From positions 16,262,001 through 16,326,000 of the forward strand of contig OY821788.1 in NCBI GenBank assembly GCA_963682175.1: a stretch of DNA of 64,000 bases. Direction: 5' to 3'. A model generated the notes under the pieces. It was not told the origin of the DNA, searched no databases, and worked only from the letters and a program-made list of their open reading frames with translations. Both the position numbers and the translations under genes were made by a program. Every line of letters begins with the position of its first letter. The first letter of the stretch is position 1. Source of the stretch: Triglochin maritima (Eukaryota; Streptophyta; Magnoliopsida; Alismatales; Juncaginaceae). Below are positions 1 to 12,504 of the stretch, piece after piece.

Positions 1-58
1 ACTTGCTATGTCTTCACCAATGTCGTTCACTTCTGGTTTATTATAATTGATTCAATCA
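1..58 (+). repeat. 3' end of an Athila-like Gypsy LTR (fragment)
   Basis: The segment resembles the last 55 bp of the LTR fragment ending at 5575 (cttcaccgacgttgtgcactt type) and ends with TCAATCA, the terminal repeat used by this LTR family. It is cut by the window edge. Confidence 0.6.
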
Positions 59-362
59 TTAATCTATGTTGGTTTCATGAAATATAATTATCTATTATTT
101 AAGGCATTTATTTAATCATGTATACAAATAGTGTGATTATCACCTAATCAATAATCAATGTATGCACACCAGTACATGGGAAAGAATGGCAAGTTATACC
201 AACTCCCTTAATTACATTACACTAATGAGTGCCATTCTTATTACCCCATCGTGAGCGTCGTGCTACCATGCATACAATAGAGATGGACACAATCCTAAGC
301 AATGTTTGTCCTTAAACCATACATGAGTGAATATAGCATGTACACGTGATTCACATAGTACC
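59..362. other. No gene seen
   Basis: AT-rich sequence between two Gypsy LTR pieces. No ORF of note, no TIR and no repeat shared with the rest of the window. It may be host DNA or part of an unrecognised element. Confidence 0.4.
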
Positions 363-1696
363 TGATTTACATCATATCATGCATACATTTGTGTCTTATA
401 TCTGTTATCTTTCACCAAAACAATGCTACGTAACGAGTTTAATGATTAAGTTTCAGGAATAAGCAGGTTTGAGTAGAAGAGGCACAAAAAGAACTCAAAA
501 GCAAGGAAAAGGAGTGAGTTGCAAAACTTGGGGACTGAGATGCAAGAGGAAAGGACCCAAATGTAAGCCCAAAGGACAAGGAGAAAATCTAGAAACTCCA
601 CACCATCTTGAGGATTATTTTGGAAATTCGATTCGGGCCTAAACTCCAACAACTGACTTGGGTGCATCACACATGAAGAAAGCAATCCAAGAAGGCCCAC
701 ACAAAAACCATACCGGATCCAAACCCTGTAGACCGCCAATTGGTGGTCGGGTTGGGTCCGAATCCGACAGGTTTCGGACAGATCATGTATAATTGTGTGT
801 TATGTCTATTTTGGGTATTGTATTAGTCTCATACCGGGGGATGATCCTAGATTACCTTTTTCTATGGCTATAAATAGAACTCTTCCTCCTTTGTATCCCA
901 TCTCTCTCTTGGTGGCCATCCTCTCTACTAGGAGTAAAGCCTTGCCGCAAAACTCTAGTGGAGAGACGCTACTTGTAATTGAGAGAGTAATAAATAGATG
1001 TTTTGTTAAGTTTTCTTCATATTGCCTCTTTTCAATTCTTCCATACTTAGTTAACTTGTTTGTTTTAGTATTCTTAGAATTAGTTTAAACAAGTTTTCTT
1101 TCCTTAGTATGAATGTTAGTTTAAATATGTGTGAGTAGTTTCATCCCCTTTTGGGGCTGGATTAGATGTCTATACATGTTTTGTAGATGGAATGAATGCT
1201 AAACATTGTTGTATGTGAGAAATGTTAGTATGCTTGTATGAATTAATAAGAACTGTTACTTGATGGTTTCTGCCATAATGTTTAGGTACATTCCATGCTT
1301 GTTTATGTTCTCAATAACAAACTTTCCATGCTCATATTAATCACCTAGGTTAGTGCTTTGAATTATAGGTCTTGCCATTAGGTACTTCGTATGCATTAAC
1401 AAACACTAACTACACTTGAGCTTATTGTATGCATTCACCGCACTTATTTCATGTGTACACACACTCCACCCCTTAGGGGTTTTCCATTCCTGATTTCTAT
1501 TTTCTTCTATTAGTCACTTAGTTTTATTTCTTCTCTCGCTTTCATTTCCTTCTTTGTTGCTCACTCGTTTAGTGTAGTTTAGTTTAATACATCTCTTTCT
1601 CTCCTTTGTTTCCCACTCGCCTTCGAACTAACCAAAGTCGACACACCTCCCTGTGGATTGACCCGTGCTTGCAACTACTTCAACGCGGTTGTGTAC
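363..1696 (+). repeat. Athila-like Gypsy LTR (5' LTR, right end deleted)
   Basis: It starts TGATTTACATCATATCATGC, matching the start of the other Gypsy LTRs here (TGATTGACATCATTTCATGC). A TATA box (TATAAATAG) lies at 879-887. A single degenerate copy of the palindrome found in this family's U3 lies near 731. The usual terminal stretch ending TCAATCA and the primer binding site are missing: homology stops after the 'ttcaacgcggttgtg' block at about 1696, so a deletion removed the LTR/PBS junction. Confidence 0.75.
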
Positions 1697-2676
1697 TGGA
1701 GGAATTGGAGGAAGAAATCAACCACAGCGACCGCCAATCGGCGGGCTGGTGAGCTTCTTTTGCTCCAATTTTTGTTCTGGTTGTTTTGTGTTTCAGTGTA
1801 GTTGTTTGGGAACACAATCTTGCATGTAGTGACTTTTAGTTTGCTCCTAGATTAACAATCAATCCTCTTTAATCAAGTTGGCCACTAAAATACAAAGCAA
1901 AAGATTAGGCATTCTTAGTTGTTTAGGTCATGCATCACATACTTGACTTAGGCACATAGTTGTCTTTTATTTTAGCTTACTTTCAGTTGATGAGTGTTGG
2001 CGTGAGGTACGCATTTCCTACTCTCATTTATGCATTTTGTATGACCATGCTTAGTTAGTAGGAATTGCATCGGGATAAGAGTGAGGTGAGCGTTTGATTG
2101 GAGAGTTGATTACTAGATTAAGAGGGGTTGTCTCATACAAGATAAGGTGGGGGATTTCATCACCTTTCCTTTGACCCAAAAATCAGTTTTAATCAAAGCC
2201 TTAATTCTAAAAGCAAGTAGACATTGGCCCTAGGATTTCGGACGCACTAGGAGAGTGGTCGAGTTGAGATCGTCATGACCTGATCGACGTCACCTGCCTT
2301 GTCAATAGTAGGAGGTATTGGATCTCCAGATCTAGTATCACTTGCTGGGCATTGTCGTCTTCGATGTAGGGAGGTGAGGCGTGTCGAGACTACTGATCTC
2401 GAAGTTAGGCATCGTCTACCCTAAGAACCCATAGTCATAAGTTGTTTGAGCCGTGCTTGCTAGATTAGGCTTCTACCTTCACCCATTACCCATGCTAGCT
2501 CTAAGGATTCATCCTTCCTCATCTGAGTCCTCTCCTCATCTATATTCTACGAGTAGTCTCTTCCTCTGAGTACACCTTCTGTTGTGTGTTATTTTAAAGT
2601 CGAGTCGAACGTTTTATGAGAGGTTGGGCTCATTCTGGTGAGAGCGCTCGACTTGAGAGAGTGCATTTTTTCTGAG
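1697..2676 (+). other. Untranslated leader of the Athila-like element
   Basis: Homologous block by block to the leader of the complete element on the opposite strand (60025-61142) and to 7053-7823. Shared landmarks are the 'ggcgtgaggtacg' block near 2000, a 'ggtgggggatttcatcacc' block near 2147 and 'cctagtgc...gacgt' landmarks near 2240-2300. A palindrome remnant (gaccgccaatcggcgg) lies at about 1724. No ORF. Confidence 0.65.
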
Positions 2677-4532
2677 ATGGACGGTCTAGGTGATCGGCCA
2701 ACTCCGCCTTGTGCTCCTTTGGAGCATGAGGCCGAGTCGTCTTGTGGGGATGGGGGAGACCGAGTTCCATACATGGATTACCTCGGTCCACTCCCACCAC
2801 CACGTAGACCTTCTCTTCCTCCTCTGACTAGAGAGGAAGAGGGATCCAGTCAGGATCGAGTTCTTGGTGCACCCTCACCTTTTGCTCGACAGGATAGGCT
2901 GATGACTTTGTTGGATCGGACCCATCATGTTTGGGCCGCACAACCTTCTTGCATAGTTCTTCCCCTAGCTCGCCGGAACAACTATGAACTGAAACCTCAA
3001 TATGTAAGCATGCTTCCTACCTTCACTACCAATGGAGGGTCCATATATTTTTATACATGAATTCGAGGAAGTATGCTCCATGTTCAAGCTTCAACAACTT
3101 CGTGAGGATTCAGTCCAGTTGAGGAAGATTTCTTTCGCGTTGAAGGATAACGCGAAGAAATGGATGTACAGCCTCCCGGTGAGCTCTATTCGGTCTTGGG
3201 ATGACTTTGTGACCGTCTTTCTGAAGAGATTTTTCCCCAAAGGAAAACACAACATATATGACACCAGATACATCAAATGTATCTGACTGAGATCGAATCT
3301 TTTCATGCTTTCTTTGAGAGGTTCAAGGACCTTCTCCAGTAGTGTCCTCATCATGGACTTCAGCTATGGCAGTTGTGCTAGATTTTTTATGAGGGCCTCA
3401 ACTACAACACCCGCACATTGTTGGAGTCGATGTGTCAGGGTGATTTCCAAATGAAACCCATCAATGAGGCGTAGGACACTTTTGAGTTAATGGCTGAACA
3501 TACCTTTGAGTGGGACACCATGAGAGAGCCACCAGTTTCCAGGTCTTCTGGTCGAGCTGGATCATATCAGGTTGAGTCAACTATTGCGTCTGAGGTAAAA
3601 TTGGTTACTCTCATGTGTAGGATTGAGAGTTTAGAGTTGGACTGAGTTCCTGTAGCTCAGGTCGCTACTCTCGGGTCTAGTAGGTGTGGACTTACGGGAC
3701 ATGATGACTTGGAATGTGCTTACGCTCGAAGGGATACTGAGCATGCAAATGCGATGTATCAACAGAGAACCCGTAACGACCCGTACAGTCACTCTTACAA
3801 CCCGGGATGGTTTAACCATCCTAACTTCCCTTGGGGGCCTAGTAGGGGCCACGGACAGAGCTCGCACGCTCAATCTCAACCTCCACGCCTATCGGCGACC
3901 TACCAACCCCCACATCAAAGGTCTTACCACCATAATTACCGACCTCCTCAGGCCTCATCGTCGGGTTATTCTAACCAAACTCCACTACCTCAACGGGTTG
4001 ACCCGAAGGATCCCACTCTAGAACAAACCCTTCAACCATTCTTACAGAGCACACAAACCATGTTTGCGGCCAGCAACAATTCGGTCAAACCATTGGAAAT
4101 GCAAGTTAGCCAGTTGGCTCATCAGCTCCATGAACGCGAGAAGGGTCAATTACCGACTCAACCTGTGGTAAATCCCAGGGGTCAACCTACTCATGTTAGG
4201 CAGTATGTGCACAATGTTGAAAGCTACCCTTCCCAACATGCAAATGTTGTCCATACCTTAAGATCGGGAAGGGTTGTTGACAGCAATGTGGAAATGCCTG
4301 AAGCCAACCTTGTTGGTGACTCTTCCGAGGAGGGTCGTGAGTCTTTCAACGAAGCTAATTCTGAGACTCCTCCTCATTATAGTTTGTCCCCAAGGCCCCA
4401 TTCCCTCATAGGTTGACTAAAAAACGTGATGAGCGTTGGGACAAAATCGTTGAGGTACTTAGGAAAGTCAAGGTGAACATCCCGTTGTTGGACGTTTTTC
4501 AGCAAATGTCACCCTATGTCAAGTTCCTTAAG
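2677..4532 (+). pseudogene. gag: Decayed Athila-like gag
   Basis: The start is taken at ATG 2677 (MDGLGDRP), which aligns with MEDLGDRP of the better copy at 60024 on the - strand. Recognisable in order are a proline-rich N-terminus, the retrotransposon gag (capsid) domain at about 3030-3500 (KKWMYSLPVSSIRSWDDF, FLKRFFPKG), and the spacer after the zinc-knuckle (3709-4416). The frame is lost near 3050 (frameshift) and at stops around 3284, 3341, 3384 and 3472. TGA 3643-3645 sits at the same place as a TGA in the 59050 copy. The first zinc-knuckle cysteines are lost (ctcgggtctagtagg in place of the Cys codons). Coding homology ends at KFLKD, where the sequence runs into an LTR fragment, so protease and everything downstream are deleted. 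No functional protein is expected. Confidence 0.8.
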
Positions 4533-5575
4533 GACCGCTAGTTAGCGGTCCCAGACCACCAATCAGCGGTCAAGATTGCTTCAAAACGCACATGCCTTGG
4601 TGGGGTGTTAGATTAGGTTTTATTTAGTCCATATTTCGTATGCTTTTAGTCCCATACCGGGGGATTGTCCGGGATTAACTTTTTCATGTCTATAAATAGA
4701 ACTCTTCACCTTCCTTTGTATTTAACCGTTGCATGTTTGCATTCTGTCTACTTGGAGTAAGCCTTGGAGAAAAACTCAAGGTGGAGAAGAATACTACTTG
4801 TAATGTGAGTCATGTAAATAAAATAATTCTTCATAGTTTGTTTTAATGTTGTCTTTGTTTTAATGCTTGCTTGTTTAACTTGTTTTGTTTGTCTTAATCT
4901 TAGTTGAAGTAATTAGCATGTCTCCATTTCCTATCTTAATTACCTTAATTTTGTTTTGTCTTCTTTTAATGAGTAGTGAGTATTTCCATCCCTCTTTGGG
5001 GGTGGAGATGATGTTCATACATGCATTAAAGAATGGAAATGAATGCTTTATTTTGAAATGTGTTGATAAATGTAATGTATGCTTGCTTGTTTAGAGTAGA
5101 ACACTTCACTTGATGGGTTTTGCCACAACTATTAGACACCTCCCATGCTTGTTTAGGCTCTGAAATAACCAACTTGTGTATGTAACTGTTAATCAACTAG
5201 GTTAGTGATTGGATTGATAGGTTTTACCATAACCATTACACACTTCCTATACATGAAAATACTACCTACATTTGTGCCTATTGAATGCATTCTTCACCAT
5301 CTTATTACACGTGTGCAGTCACACCACCCTTTTGGGGTTTCCATTCCTAATTTTCAGCTTTCTTGTATTAGTCACTTAGTTTAATTTTATCTCGTCTCAT
5401 ACTTTCATCTTTTTTGTTTGTTTAGTGCTAGTTTAGTGTAGTCACAACTTATTCCCCTCTTTTCCCACTTGCCTTCGAATTAACCAGAGTTGACACACAT
5501 CCTCGTAGACACGACCCGTATTTTCCACGTCTTCACCGACGTTGTGCACTTGCGGTATTTTAAACGATTCAATCA
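4533..5575 (+). repeat. Athila-like Gypsy LTR, 5'-truncated
   Basis: It begins directly at a pair of U3 palindromes (4533-4550 and 4554-4571), continues through the TATA box at 4691-4699 and ends TCAATCA at 5569-5575. The right end (cgtcttcaccgacgttgtgcacttgcgg) belongs to a different LTR subfamily from 10948-12504. The left part was removed by the deletion that fused it to gag at 4532. Confidence 0.75.
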
Positions 5576-5769
5576 ACTATCAATCCAACTAAAATCTAGC
5601 AATTTAATTTCTACTGAAATTCAACTAAAATTTGTGTCATTTGTAAAATTCAACCAAAAAATGTACATGCTTTGGCTAATTTATATATATATAATAATAT
5701 ACATATTTTTCCTGAAAAGATATACATGTTTTTGTGTGAACAATATACTTGTTTTTTGCTGAAACAATA
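5576..5769. other. AT-rich stretch, no gene
   Basis: About 190 bp of very AT-rich DNA with a short TA run near 5682. Its left edge is an LTR end and its right edge is the start of the duplicated block 5770-7052. Nothing else is seen in it. Confidence 0.4.
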
Positions 5770-7052
5770 CTTGTCTTTTAATTTGTGCATGTTTGTTTAG
5801 TCTTTCCTTTCCTTTTATGTTTCTTTAATACTTCTTGCCTTCTTAGTTAACTTTCATTTCAGTATTATGCTTTCTTTTGCTAATATAGTTAGTGTAATGA
5901 GTAGTGAGTAGTTCCATCCCCATTTGGGGGGTGGAGAAATATGTGATATAATCATGTAGTGTATTAAGTGTCTGTTATCTTTATCCCTTGAGCTTTATAT
6001 GATTTCCATAACCATCTAATGGGTTTTCACTCTTATCTTTGATATGCTAATGCTATTGAATGAAGCTTAGCTTATGCTTTGATTAGTGGACCTATTTTAT
6101 GGGGAATGATAAGGTTAGGATATGGATGAAGTTAATATTGGAAACACAATTTGTAGTGTATGTGCTCTTGTTGCCTTTACCTTAGTTAATGTCTTGTATG
6201 TTTTAATGATGTAGTCTTATCTTAATTCATATGGAGGCATAGTAGGGTCTAGTCTTTATACATGAGTTCATATAGCTTCATTCCAATTATTGTCTTGTAT
6301 GTTTTAATGATGTAGTCTTATCTTAATTCATGTAGAGGCAAAGTTGGATGTAGTTTTATGATTTCATGCACTACATATTGTGAGGAGCTTAATGAACACA
6401 CACACACTTCTTTATGTTCACATTCTTTCTCTACCCCCTATGGGGCTTAGTTTTATTGCTTATCTTCATTTCCTTTTTGCATCTTAGTGTAGTTTAGTGT
6501 AACCAACCCTTCTCTCCTTCTTTTTACCTCTCGTCTTCGAACAAACCAATCATCGACACACCTCCCAGTGGACAACCCGTATTTGTCACCACTTCAACGC
6601 GGTCGTGCACTTGCGGTTAATATAAAACGAGATCAATCATTGAGCAACATAAACTTCTTCATTAATAAATCCATTGAGAAAAGAACTTTTGACATCCATT
6701 TGAAAAAGTTTGATATCCATAAAAGATGCATATTCTAATAACATGCGAATGACTTCCATACGATAAACGGGAGCATAAGTTTCATCAAAGTCTATCCCTT
6801 CCTCTTGGCGGTAGCCTTGAGCAACGAGTCTAGCTTTCTTTCTAACTACATTCCCGTCTTCATCAAATTTGTTTCGAAATATTCACTTAGTTCCAATAAC
6901 CGTTTTGTTAGTTGGTTTTTCGACAAGTTCCCAAACATCATTTCGAACAAATTGATTTAGCTCTTCATGGATAGCCATTAGCCAAAACTCATCATTACAT
7001 GCTTGTTCTACTTTCTTGAGTTCTAATGTAGAGATAATTGCATAAGAGTCAC
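5770..7052 (+). repeat. Remnant copy of a tandem duplication: LTR 3' part plus Copia RT fragment
   Basis: The block aligns base for base, at constant offset 5865, with 11635-12917. It consists of the 3' part of a Gypsy LTR (5770-6639, ending TCAATCA) followed by 6640-7052, a - strand Copia reverse-transcriptase fragment joined at the same point as at 12504/12505. After 7052 the sequence switches to the Gypsy leader. The simplest reading is a tandem duplication of leader + ORF + LTR + Copia fragment (about 5.87 kb) whose first copy lost its left part. Confidence 0.75.
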
Positions 7053-7823
7053 TTCTTGCCATCTAGGTCATGCATCATTTGTAGACCTTGCATGCATTTG
7101 TCTTTTCTTTTCTTTACATTTTGTTGTTGATTGCTGGCGTGAGGTACGTGCACCCCAATCTCTCATTCATGCATGTTTCGATCATGCATTAGTTAGTAAG
7201 GTGCATCGGGACAAGAGTGAGTTGAGCGTTTTGATTGGAGCGATTGATTGCTAGATCTAGGATCAAAACGCTACTAAGGAGGGGCTGTGCCATAAAAGAT
7301 AAGGTGGGGGATTTCATCACCCTTTCCTTGGCCCCAAAAATCACTCGTAATAAAGCCTTAACTAAAAGCAAGTTGACATTGGCCCTAAGGAATTCGGACG
7401 CACTAGGAGAGTAATCTAGTCGAGACCGTCATGACTTGATCGGCGTTGCGTACCTTGTCGATAGTAGGAGGTATTGGATCTCCAGATCTGGTATCACTTA
7501 CTGGGCATTGTGGTCCTCGTTGTAGGGAGGTGAGGCGTGTCGAGGCTAGTGACCTCGAAGTTAGGCGTCATCTAGCTTAAGGACCCATTGCCTTACATTG
7601 TTTGAGCCGTGCTTGCTAGTTAGGCTTCTTCCTGATCCCGTTACCCACGCTAGCTTTAGGGATTCTTCCCTTCTCCTCTGAGTCATCTTCTTCTCACCTT
7701 CTTCTATGTTATAGTCTCCTCCCCTTTACACTCTCTGTAGCGTTTTTAGGGTCGAGTCGAGCACTTTTTGCGAGTTTAGCCTCGTGGTGGTGAGAGTGGT
7801 CGACTCTAGAGTTCTCCGTTGAG
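7053..7823 (+). other. Gypsy leader (5' part missing)
   Basis: Homologous to the - strand leader at 32444-32930 (tgccatctaggtcatgcatc, ggcgtgaggtacgtgc, the 'ggtgggggatttcatcacc' block). It enters mid-leader, so LTR end and PBS are absent. No ORF. Confidence 0.65.
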
Positions 7824-9314
7824 ATGGATGGTTACATGGGCGACCATCCATATCATTGTTGGGACTAGGACGATTCTCCCTGGTATTCTGGACCCATGCA
7901 ACCCGAGGTGGCTCAGACTAACACTCCGTATGGTTGGGATAATCTTAATTGTGTGACTGAGCAATCGTCATATTGGGGTAGTATGAGAGAGGCACCGACT
8001 ACTAGACCATCATCTAGTTACGTTGGATCATACGTTGGTCATCAAACGGAGACATTACAAGAACCTTTGGTCTCTTTCATGCATATGGTAGATTACATGG
8101 GTGCACCGGTGGCTCCAGTAGCCACACCGTGTGAGTGTTGCAGGTTGAGTGGTCATGTTATCGGGGAATGTCCTTATGTTGCCCCTGAGCCTGAGTATGA
8201 GCACACATTTTCCCAAAATGCTCATTATGACCATTACGCATCCGCGTACAGCCCAAGAGGGATGGATTCATGGGAAGACAATTCTTATTCAAATTCTTTT
8301 ACATCATTTCCACCCCAGTATCCTCCTCCCGAATACCCAGAATTCTACCAGCACCCCGCTCCAAATCATTGGACTCATTCTCAGCCCATCAACACCCAAC
8401 CCCAAAATTTCCCAAGTCCTGACTTGGACCTCATAGTTGACCGCATACCTGATTCCTTGAAACAAACTTTCTCTACGTTCATGGAAACCACTCAACTGTC
8501 CATACAAAATATGGCACTGCAAGTGAGTCAAATGTCGCAGCAATTACGTGAACGTGAGGAGAGTAACTTTTCTTGTCAACATGAGGATTCATCTTTTGAA
8601 ATCGAACCACCACCACATCCACAAATTCAAAGCACAATCTTTCAAAGTCAAACTCCGTGTCAGTCTTAGGGACTTGGGGTTTCAATTCACGATCACTTAG
8701 TGGAGGATTTGATTCCAACTGAGAATAACTTGGACCAGTTCTATTATGAGTCGGCACAGGATTGTGCCTTACCTTTTTGTCCCGTGGCCCTTGAGCCACA
8801 TGATCTTATTGTTGTACCTCCTAAGGGCTCACCTTTGGTGGAGCAAGAGCTCCCTTGTACCCTTAATCTCATACGACCTGATGAGAGTTTGCCTCTCACT
8901 ATTGTTCCTGATCATCTTGGAAATGATGGAACATCAAACAACTACATTGCTCATGAGGGTATTAGGAGTTCCTTGGAGGATACCTTCGGTATGAGACCCA
9001 CTTTCTGTTCGCCTGGTGAGTCGGACATGCCTAACGAGGTTCTTTACCTCGTTCCGACCCACCAGCCTGTTGGTTGGAGAGTTTGGATTGACGATCATAA
9101 CTTAAGCAGCGCAACGGGAGAAACTCTTATTCCGTTGCCCCTCTTTTCCCAAACTCTTGAGAGGTTCAAGCTCTTTCAGTTTGATCCTTTGAATGAGACG
9201 CCTTTGCATCCAATTCATGAACCTCTCATTTCTTCTGGTGCTCTTTGTGAAGGGGGCCCACGCATGCGTATTCTGGCCCCGCGTGGTGTCATGTTCCCTT
9301 TTCAAGTGCATTGA
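7824..9314 (+). pseudogene. Gag-like ORF with zinc knuckle but no capsid domain
   Basis: One reading frame of about 497 codons from ATG 7824 (MDGYMGDH), interrupted by TAG at 7866-7868 and TAG at 8667-8669. It has a CCHC zinc knuckle CECCRLSGHVIGEC (Cx2Cx4Hx4C) near 8128-8169, then a Tyr/Pro/Ser/His-rich stretch, a segment with SIQNMALQVSQMSQQLRERE resembling the short coiled-coil-like segment of the Athila-like gag (MQVSQLANQLHERE), and a tail with VALEPH and a C-terminal MRILAPRG...FPF block. The tail resembles that of the 58620-56920 ORF. No retrotransposon gag capsid and no aspartic protease are present. The - strand relative (30692-29927 plus 23158-22436) has the same layout, so the layout belongs to the family and is not damage to one copy. 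Function unknown; nucleic-acid binding through the knuckle is an inference. Confidence 0.65.
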
Positions 9315-10930
9315 CCCACTCTTGTGGTTCCCATTTGATGTCTTTTGACAAATGAAGATGGGAACTTATGTTTGTACATAGTTATATATATAAAAAAGAA
9401 AATAAAAAAAAGAAAGAAAAAAAGAAGAGAAAAAAAGAAGAAGAAAAAAAGAAGAAAGTACAATAAAAGACTCCTTCAGTGAGCTTTGATTGTTGTGAGC
9501 CCCAATCCTTTTGTATTTGGGCTCCATTTCTTTCTCGTAGTTGTATCCTTTCTTTAGCATCTCACAGGTTTTGAGGGAATTCGAGTTTATGTCCATCAAC
9601 ATGACCTTGAACTTCCCTTTGTACTTCATGTTGGTGAGATCTCTCCTTTTTCATGCATAAATCCATGTAGTATCTTGCTCACATTCATTGAGGACAATGC
9701 ATGAAGTAGGTGTGGGGGGTTGTTTTACGTGTGTACATAGTTGAGTCTTTTTCCTTTGATTTTATTTTTTCTTTTATGTGCATTATTAGGGTAATGTTAG
9801 TGTGCTGCATTTAATATTGATATATCTGCTTGCCATGATCCTTGGGTGGCTTGTCTTCTTTTGCTTGCCTAGTGCTTCAAAGTTTTCATATTTCTTTCAA
9901 AATCTTCATGTGTTTGCGAAAGAAAATGTTTTGTGGGTTTTGTGTGTGTTTAGTATGTGCAAAACCGTTGAGCAGCAAAGTAAAAAGAAAGCTCCCAAAA
10001 TTATCTTGAACTTGATGCATTAGGATTTCTAGTTTAATGGTTTTAGGTCTTATCGAGTCGTTAGGATGCACCCCGGTTTTCCCTTGGGGGACGTGTAATC
10101 ATAGGGTTTCAGCACTCAAACATTTAAAGAAGTCCACCCTGAACCTAGTGAGTCAATTAATTCGTGTATGGTAGTATAAGGAAGTTTGTCGTAGTCATGT
10201 ACCCTTAATCTCTTTTTGTGAAACTTATGTGTAGGGGTTTTGGTTCCCATGTAGATAAATAAATAAGTGGTGTTCTCTCTTCTCGCACGGCTCCTATCAC
10301 TCGGGAAAGTAGGTCTGAAGGGACTTTGTGCCTGTTGCTTTCGAGTCATCTGACTTGGGATGCACCGACCGAACCCCCGTTACACGGGTGGTAGGGATCG
10401 CCCTATGTGGAGATTTGGGGGAAGGTGTACGTGATAGTATAAGTCCTCATGGGCAATGATGCACGAAACCTGACCCTGGGAGAATCAAACACCAACCAAT
10501 AAAATGCTCCAAAGAAAAAAAGTCAAATAAGAACCAAAATGGACTTTACACATTGTATCACATTCAGAAGTTAAGGTTGCCCATGTCTTTCACTTAAGTC
10601 CTTAACTAACTTTCACGAATAATTCATTAGGCTAGGTGTGTGGACCGATTACATATATAGAGTCGACCCGTAGTATTACCACATCCCATGATTGACAAAA
10701 TAAGTCCAACGAGTCGTGTAGCTAGATTGAATAATGCATCTTGTTCGGATTTTGTGGGTATATCCGCTGAAAACCCTCAGGAGACAACACTCCTCATCCT
10801 TGGCAACAAAGAGGTTTAACGGCTTGTTGCACGTGCTAAGTGCAACCGTGATTCCTACGAAAGTGAGTTAGGATTTCTTGTTTCTCGTTTGCTTTTCTCT
10901 TTTTTTGTTTTGCTCGGGACTAGCAAAAAC
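9315..10930 (+). other. 3' untranslated region of the Gypsy element
   Basis: No supported ORF. It contains a purine-rich low-complexity run (9391-9460, A/G only for long stretches) and blocks shared with the - strand elements at 20850-22430 and 55380-56910, such as 'gatatatctgcttgccatgatc' equivalents near 9819. The 3' part leads directly into the polypurine tract. Confidence 0.6.
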
Positions 10931-10947
10931 TTAGGTGTGGGGGTATT
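10931..10947 (+). other. Polypurine tract of the Gypsy element
   Basis: TTAGGTGTGGGGGTATT directly precedes the LTR start TGATTGA. The same sequence precedes the LTR in the - strand elements (20830-20846 and 55361-55377 on the complement), which supports the role as plus-strand primer. Confidence 0.65.
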
Positions 10948-12504
10948 TGATTGACATCATTTCATGCTCATATTTGTATCTTATATCCATTATCTTACAC
11001 CTAAGCAATGCTACGTGACGAGTTTTATGTTTAGTTTTCAGGAATAAAGAGGTTTGAAGAGAAGAGTCATGAAAGGACCCAAAAGCAGGAAAAATGACTT
11101 AATTGTGAGACCTGGGAACTGAGATACAAGGGAGAAGGACCTGATCGTAAGACCGAAGGACCTAAGAGCGAAACAGGAAACTCCACACCATCATGGGGAG
11201 TATTTTGGCAATTCGATTCGGGTCGAAGCTCCAACAAGCAAAGTAGATGCATCCAAGACCAACATATCCATCAAGAAAATCCCACAACCAAAACCAACTC
11301 GATCTGGATTATATAGACCGCCAATTGGCGGTCTTAGACCGCTAATTGGCGGTCAATATTGCTCCATATCCGCTAAGGTTTGTGCTGGGCTTGTATTAGT
11401 GTATTCTTAGTCTATTTTTGGTATTGGTTTAGTCCCACATTGGGGGATTGTCCCGGATTAGCTTTTTCCATGTCTATAAATAGAACTCTTCACCTTCCAT
11501 TGTAATCACCCATTGCTTGGTGGCATTCTCTCTACTAAGGAGTGAGCCTTGAAGCAAAAACTCAAGGTGGAGAAGAATGCTACCTTCAATGTGAGTCATT
11601 TGTTAATAAAATAATTCTTCTAGTTTCTTTTAATCTTGTCTTTTAATTTGTGCATGTTTGTTTAGTCTTTCCTTTCCTTTTATGTTTCTTTAATACTTCT
11701 TGCCTTCTTTGTTAACTTTCATTTCAGTATTATGCTTTCTTTTGCTAATATAGTTAGTGTAATGAGTAGTGAGTAGTTCCATCCCCATTTGGGGGGTGGA
11801 GAAATATGTGATATAATCATGTAGTGTATTAAGTGTGTGTTATCTTTATCCCTTGAGCTTTATATGATTTCCATAACCATCTAATGGGTTTTCACTCTTA
11901 TCTTTGATATGCTAATGCTATTGAATGAAGCTTAGCTTATGCTTTGATTAGTGGACCTATTTTATGGGGAATGATAAGGTTAGGATATGGATGAAGTTAA
12001 TATTGGAAACACAATTTGTAGTGTATGTGCTCTTGTTGCCTTTACCTTAGCTAATGTCTTGTATGTTTTAATGATGTAGTCTTATCTTAATGCATGTGGA
12101 GGCATAGTAGGGTCTAGTCTTTATACATGAGTTCATATAGCTTCATTCCAATTATTGTCTTGTATGTTTTAATGATGTAGTCTTATCTTAATTCATGTGG
12201 AGGCAAAGTTGGATGTAGTTTTATGATTTCATGCACTACATATTGTGAGGAGCTTAATGAACACACACACACTTCTTTATGTTCACATTCTTTCTCTACC
12301 CCCTATGGGGCTTAGTTTTATTGCTTATCTTCATTTCCTTTTTGCATCTTAGTGTAGTTTAGTGTAACCAACCCTTCTCTCCTTCTTTTTACCTCTCGCC
12401 TTCGAACAAACCAATCGTCGACACACCTCCTAGTGGACGACCCGTATTTGCCACCGCTTCAATGCGGTCGTGCACTTGCGGTTAATATAAAACGAGATCA
12501 ATCA
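10948..12504 (+). repeat. Athila-like Gypsy 3' LTR (1557 bp)
   Basis: Complete LTR, from TGATTGA (10948-10954) to TCAATCA (12498-12504), a 7 bp terminal inverted repeat. U3 carries a palindrome pair at 11316-11333 and 11337-11354; the TATA box is at 11475-11483. The right flank is Copia RT sequence (12505 onward, - strand), so the parent element inserted into that Copia element. Confidence 0.85.

Noticed and set aside
9391..9460. Purine-rich run as a second polypurine tract
   Set aside because: It lies 1.5 kb before the LTR, and the sister elements have no matching tract; it reads as simple-sequence DNA.
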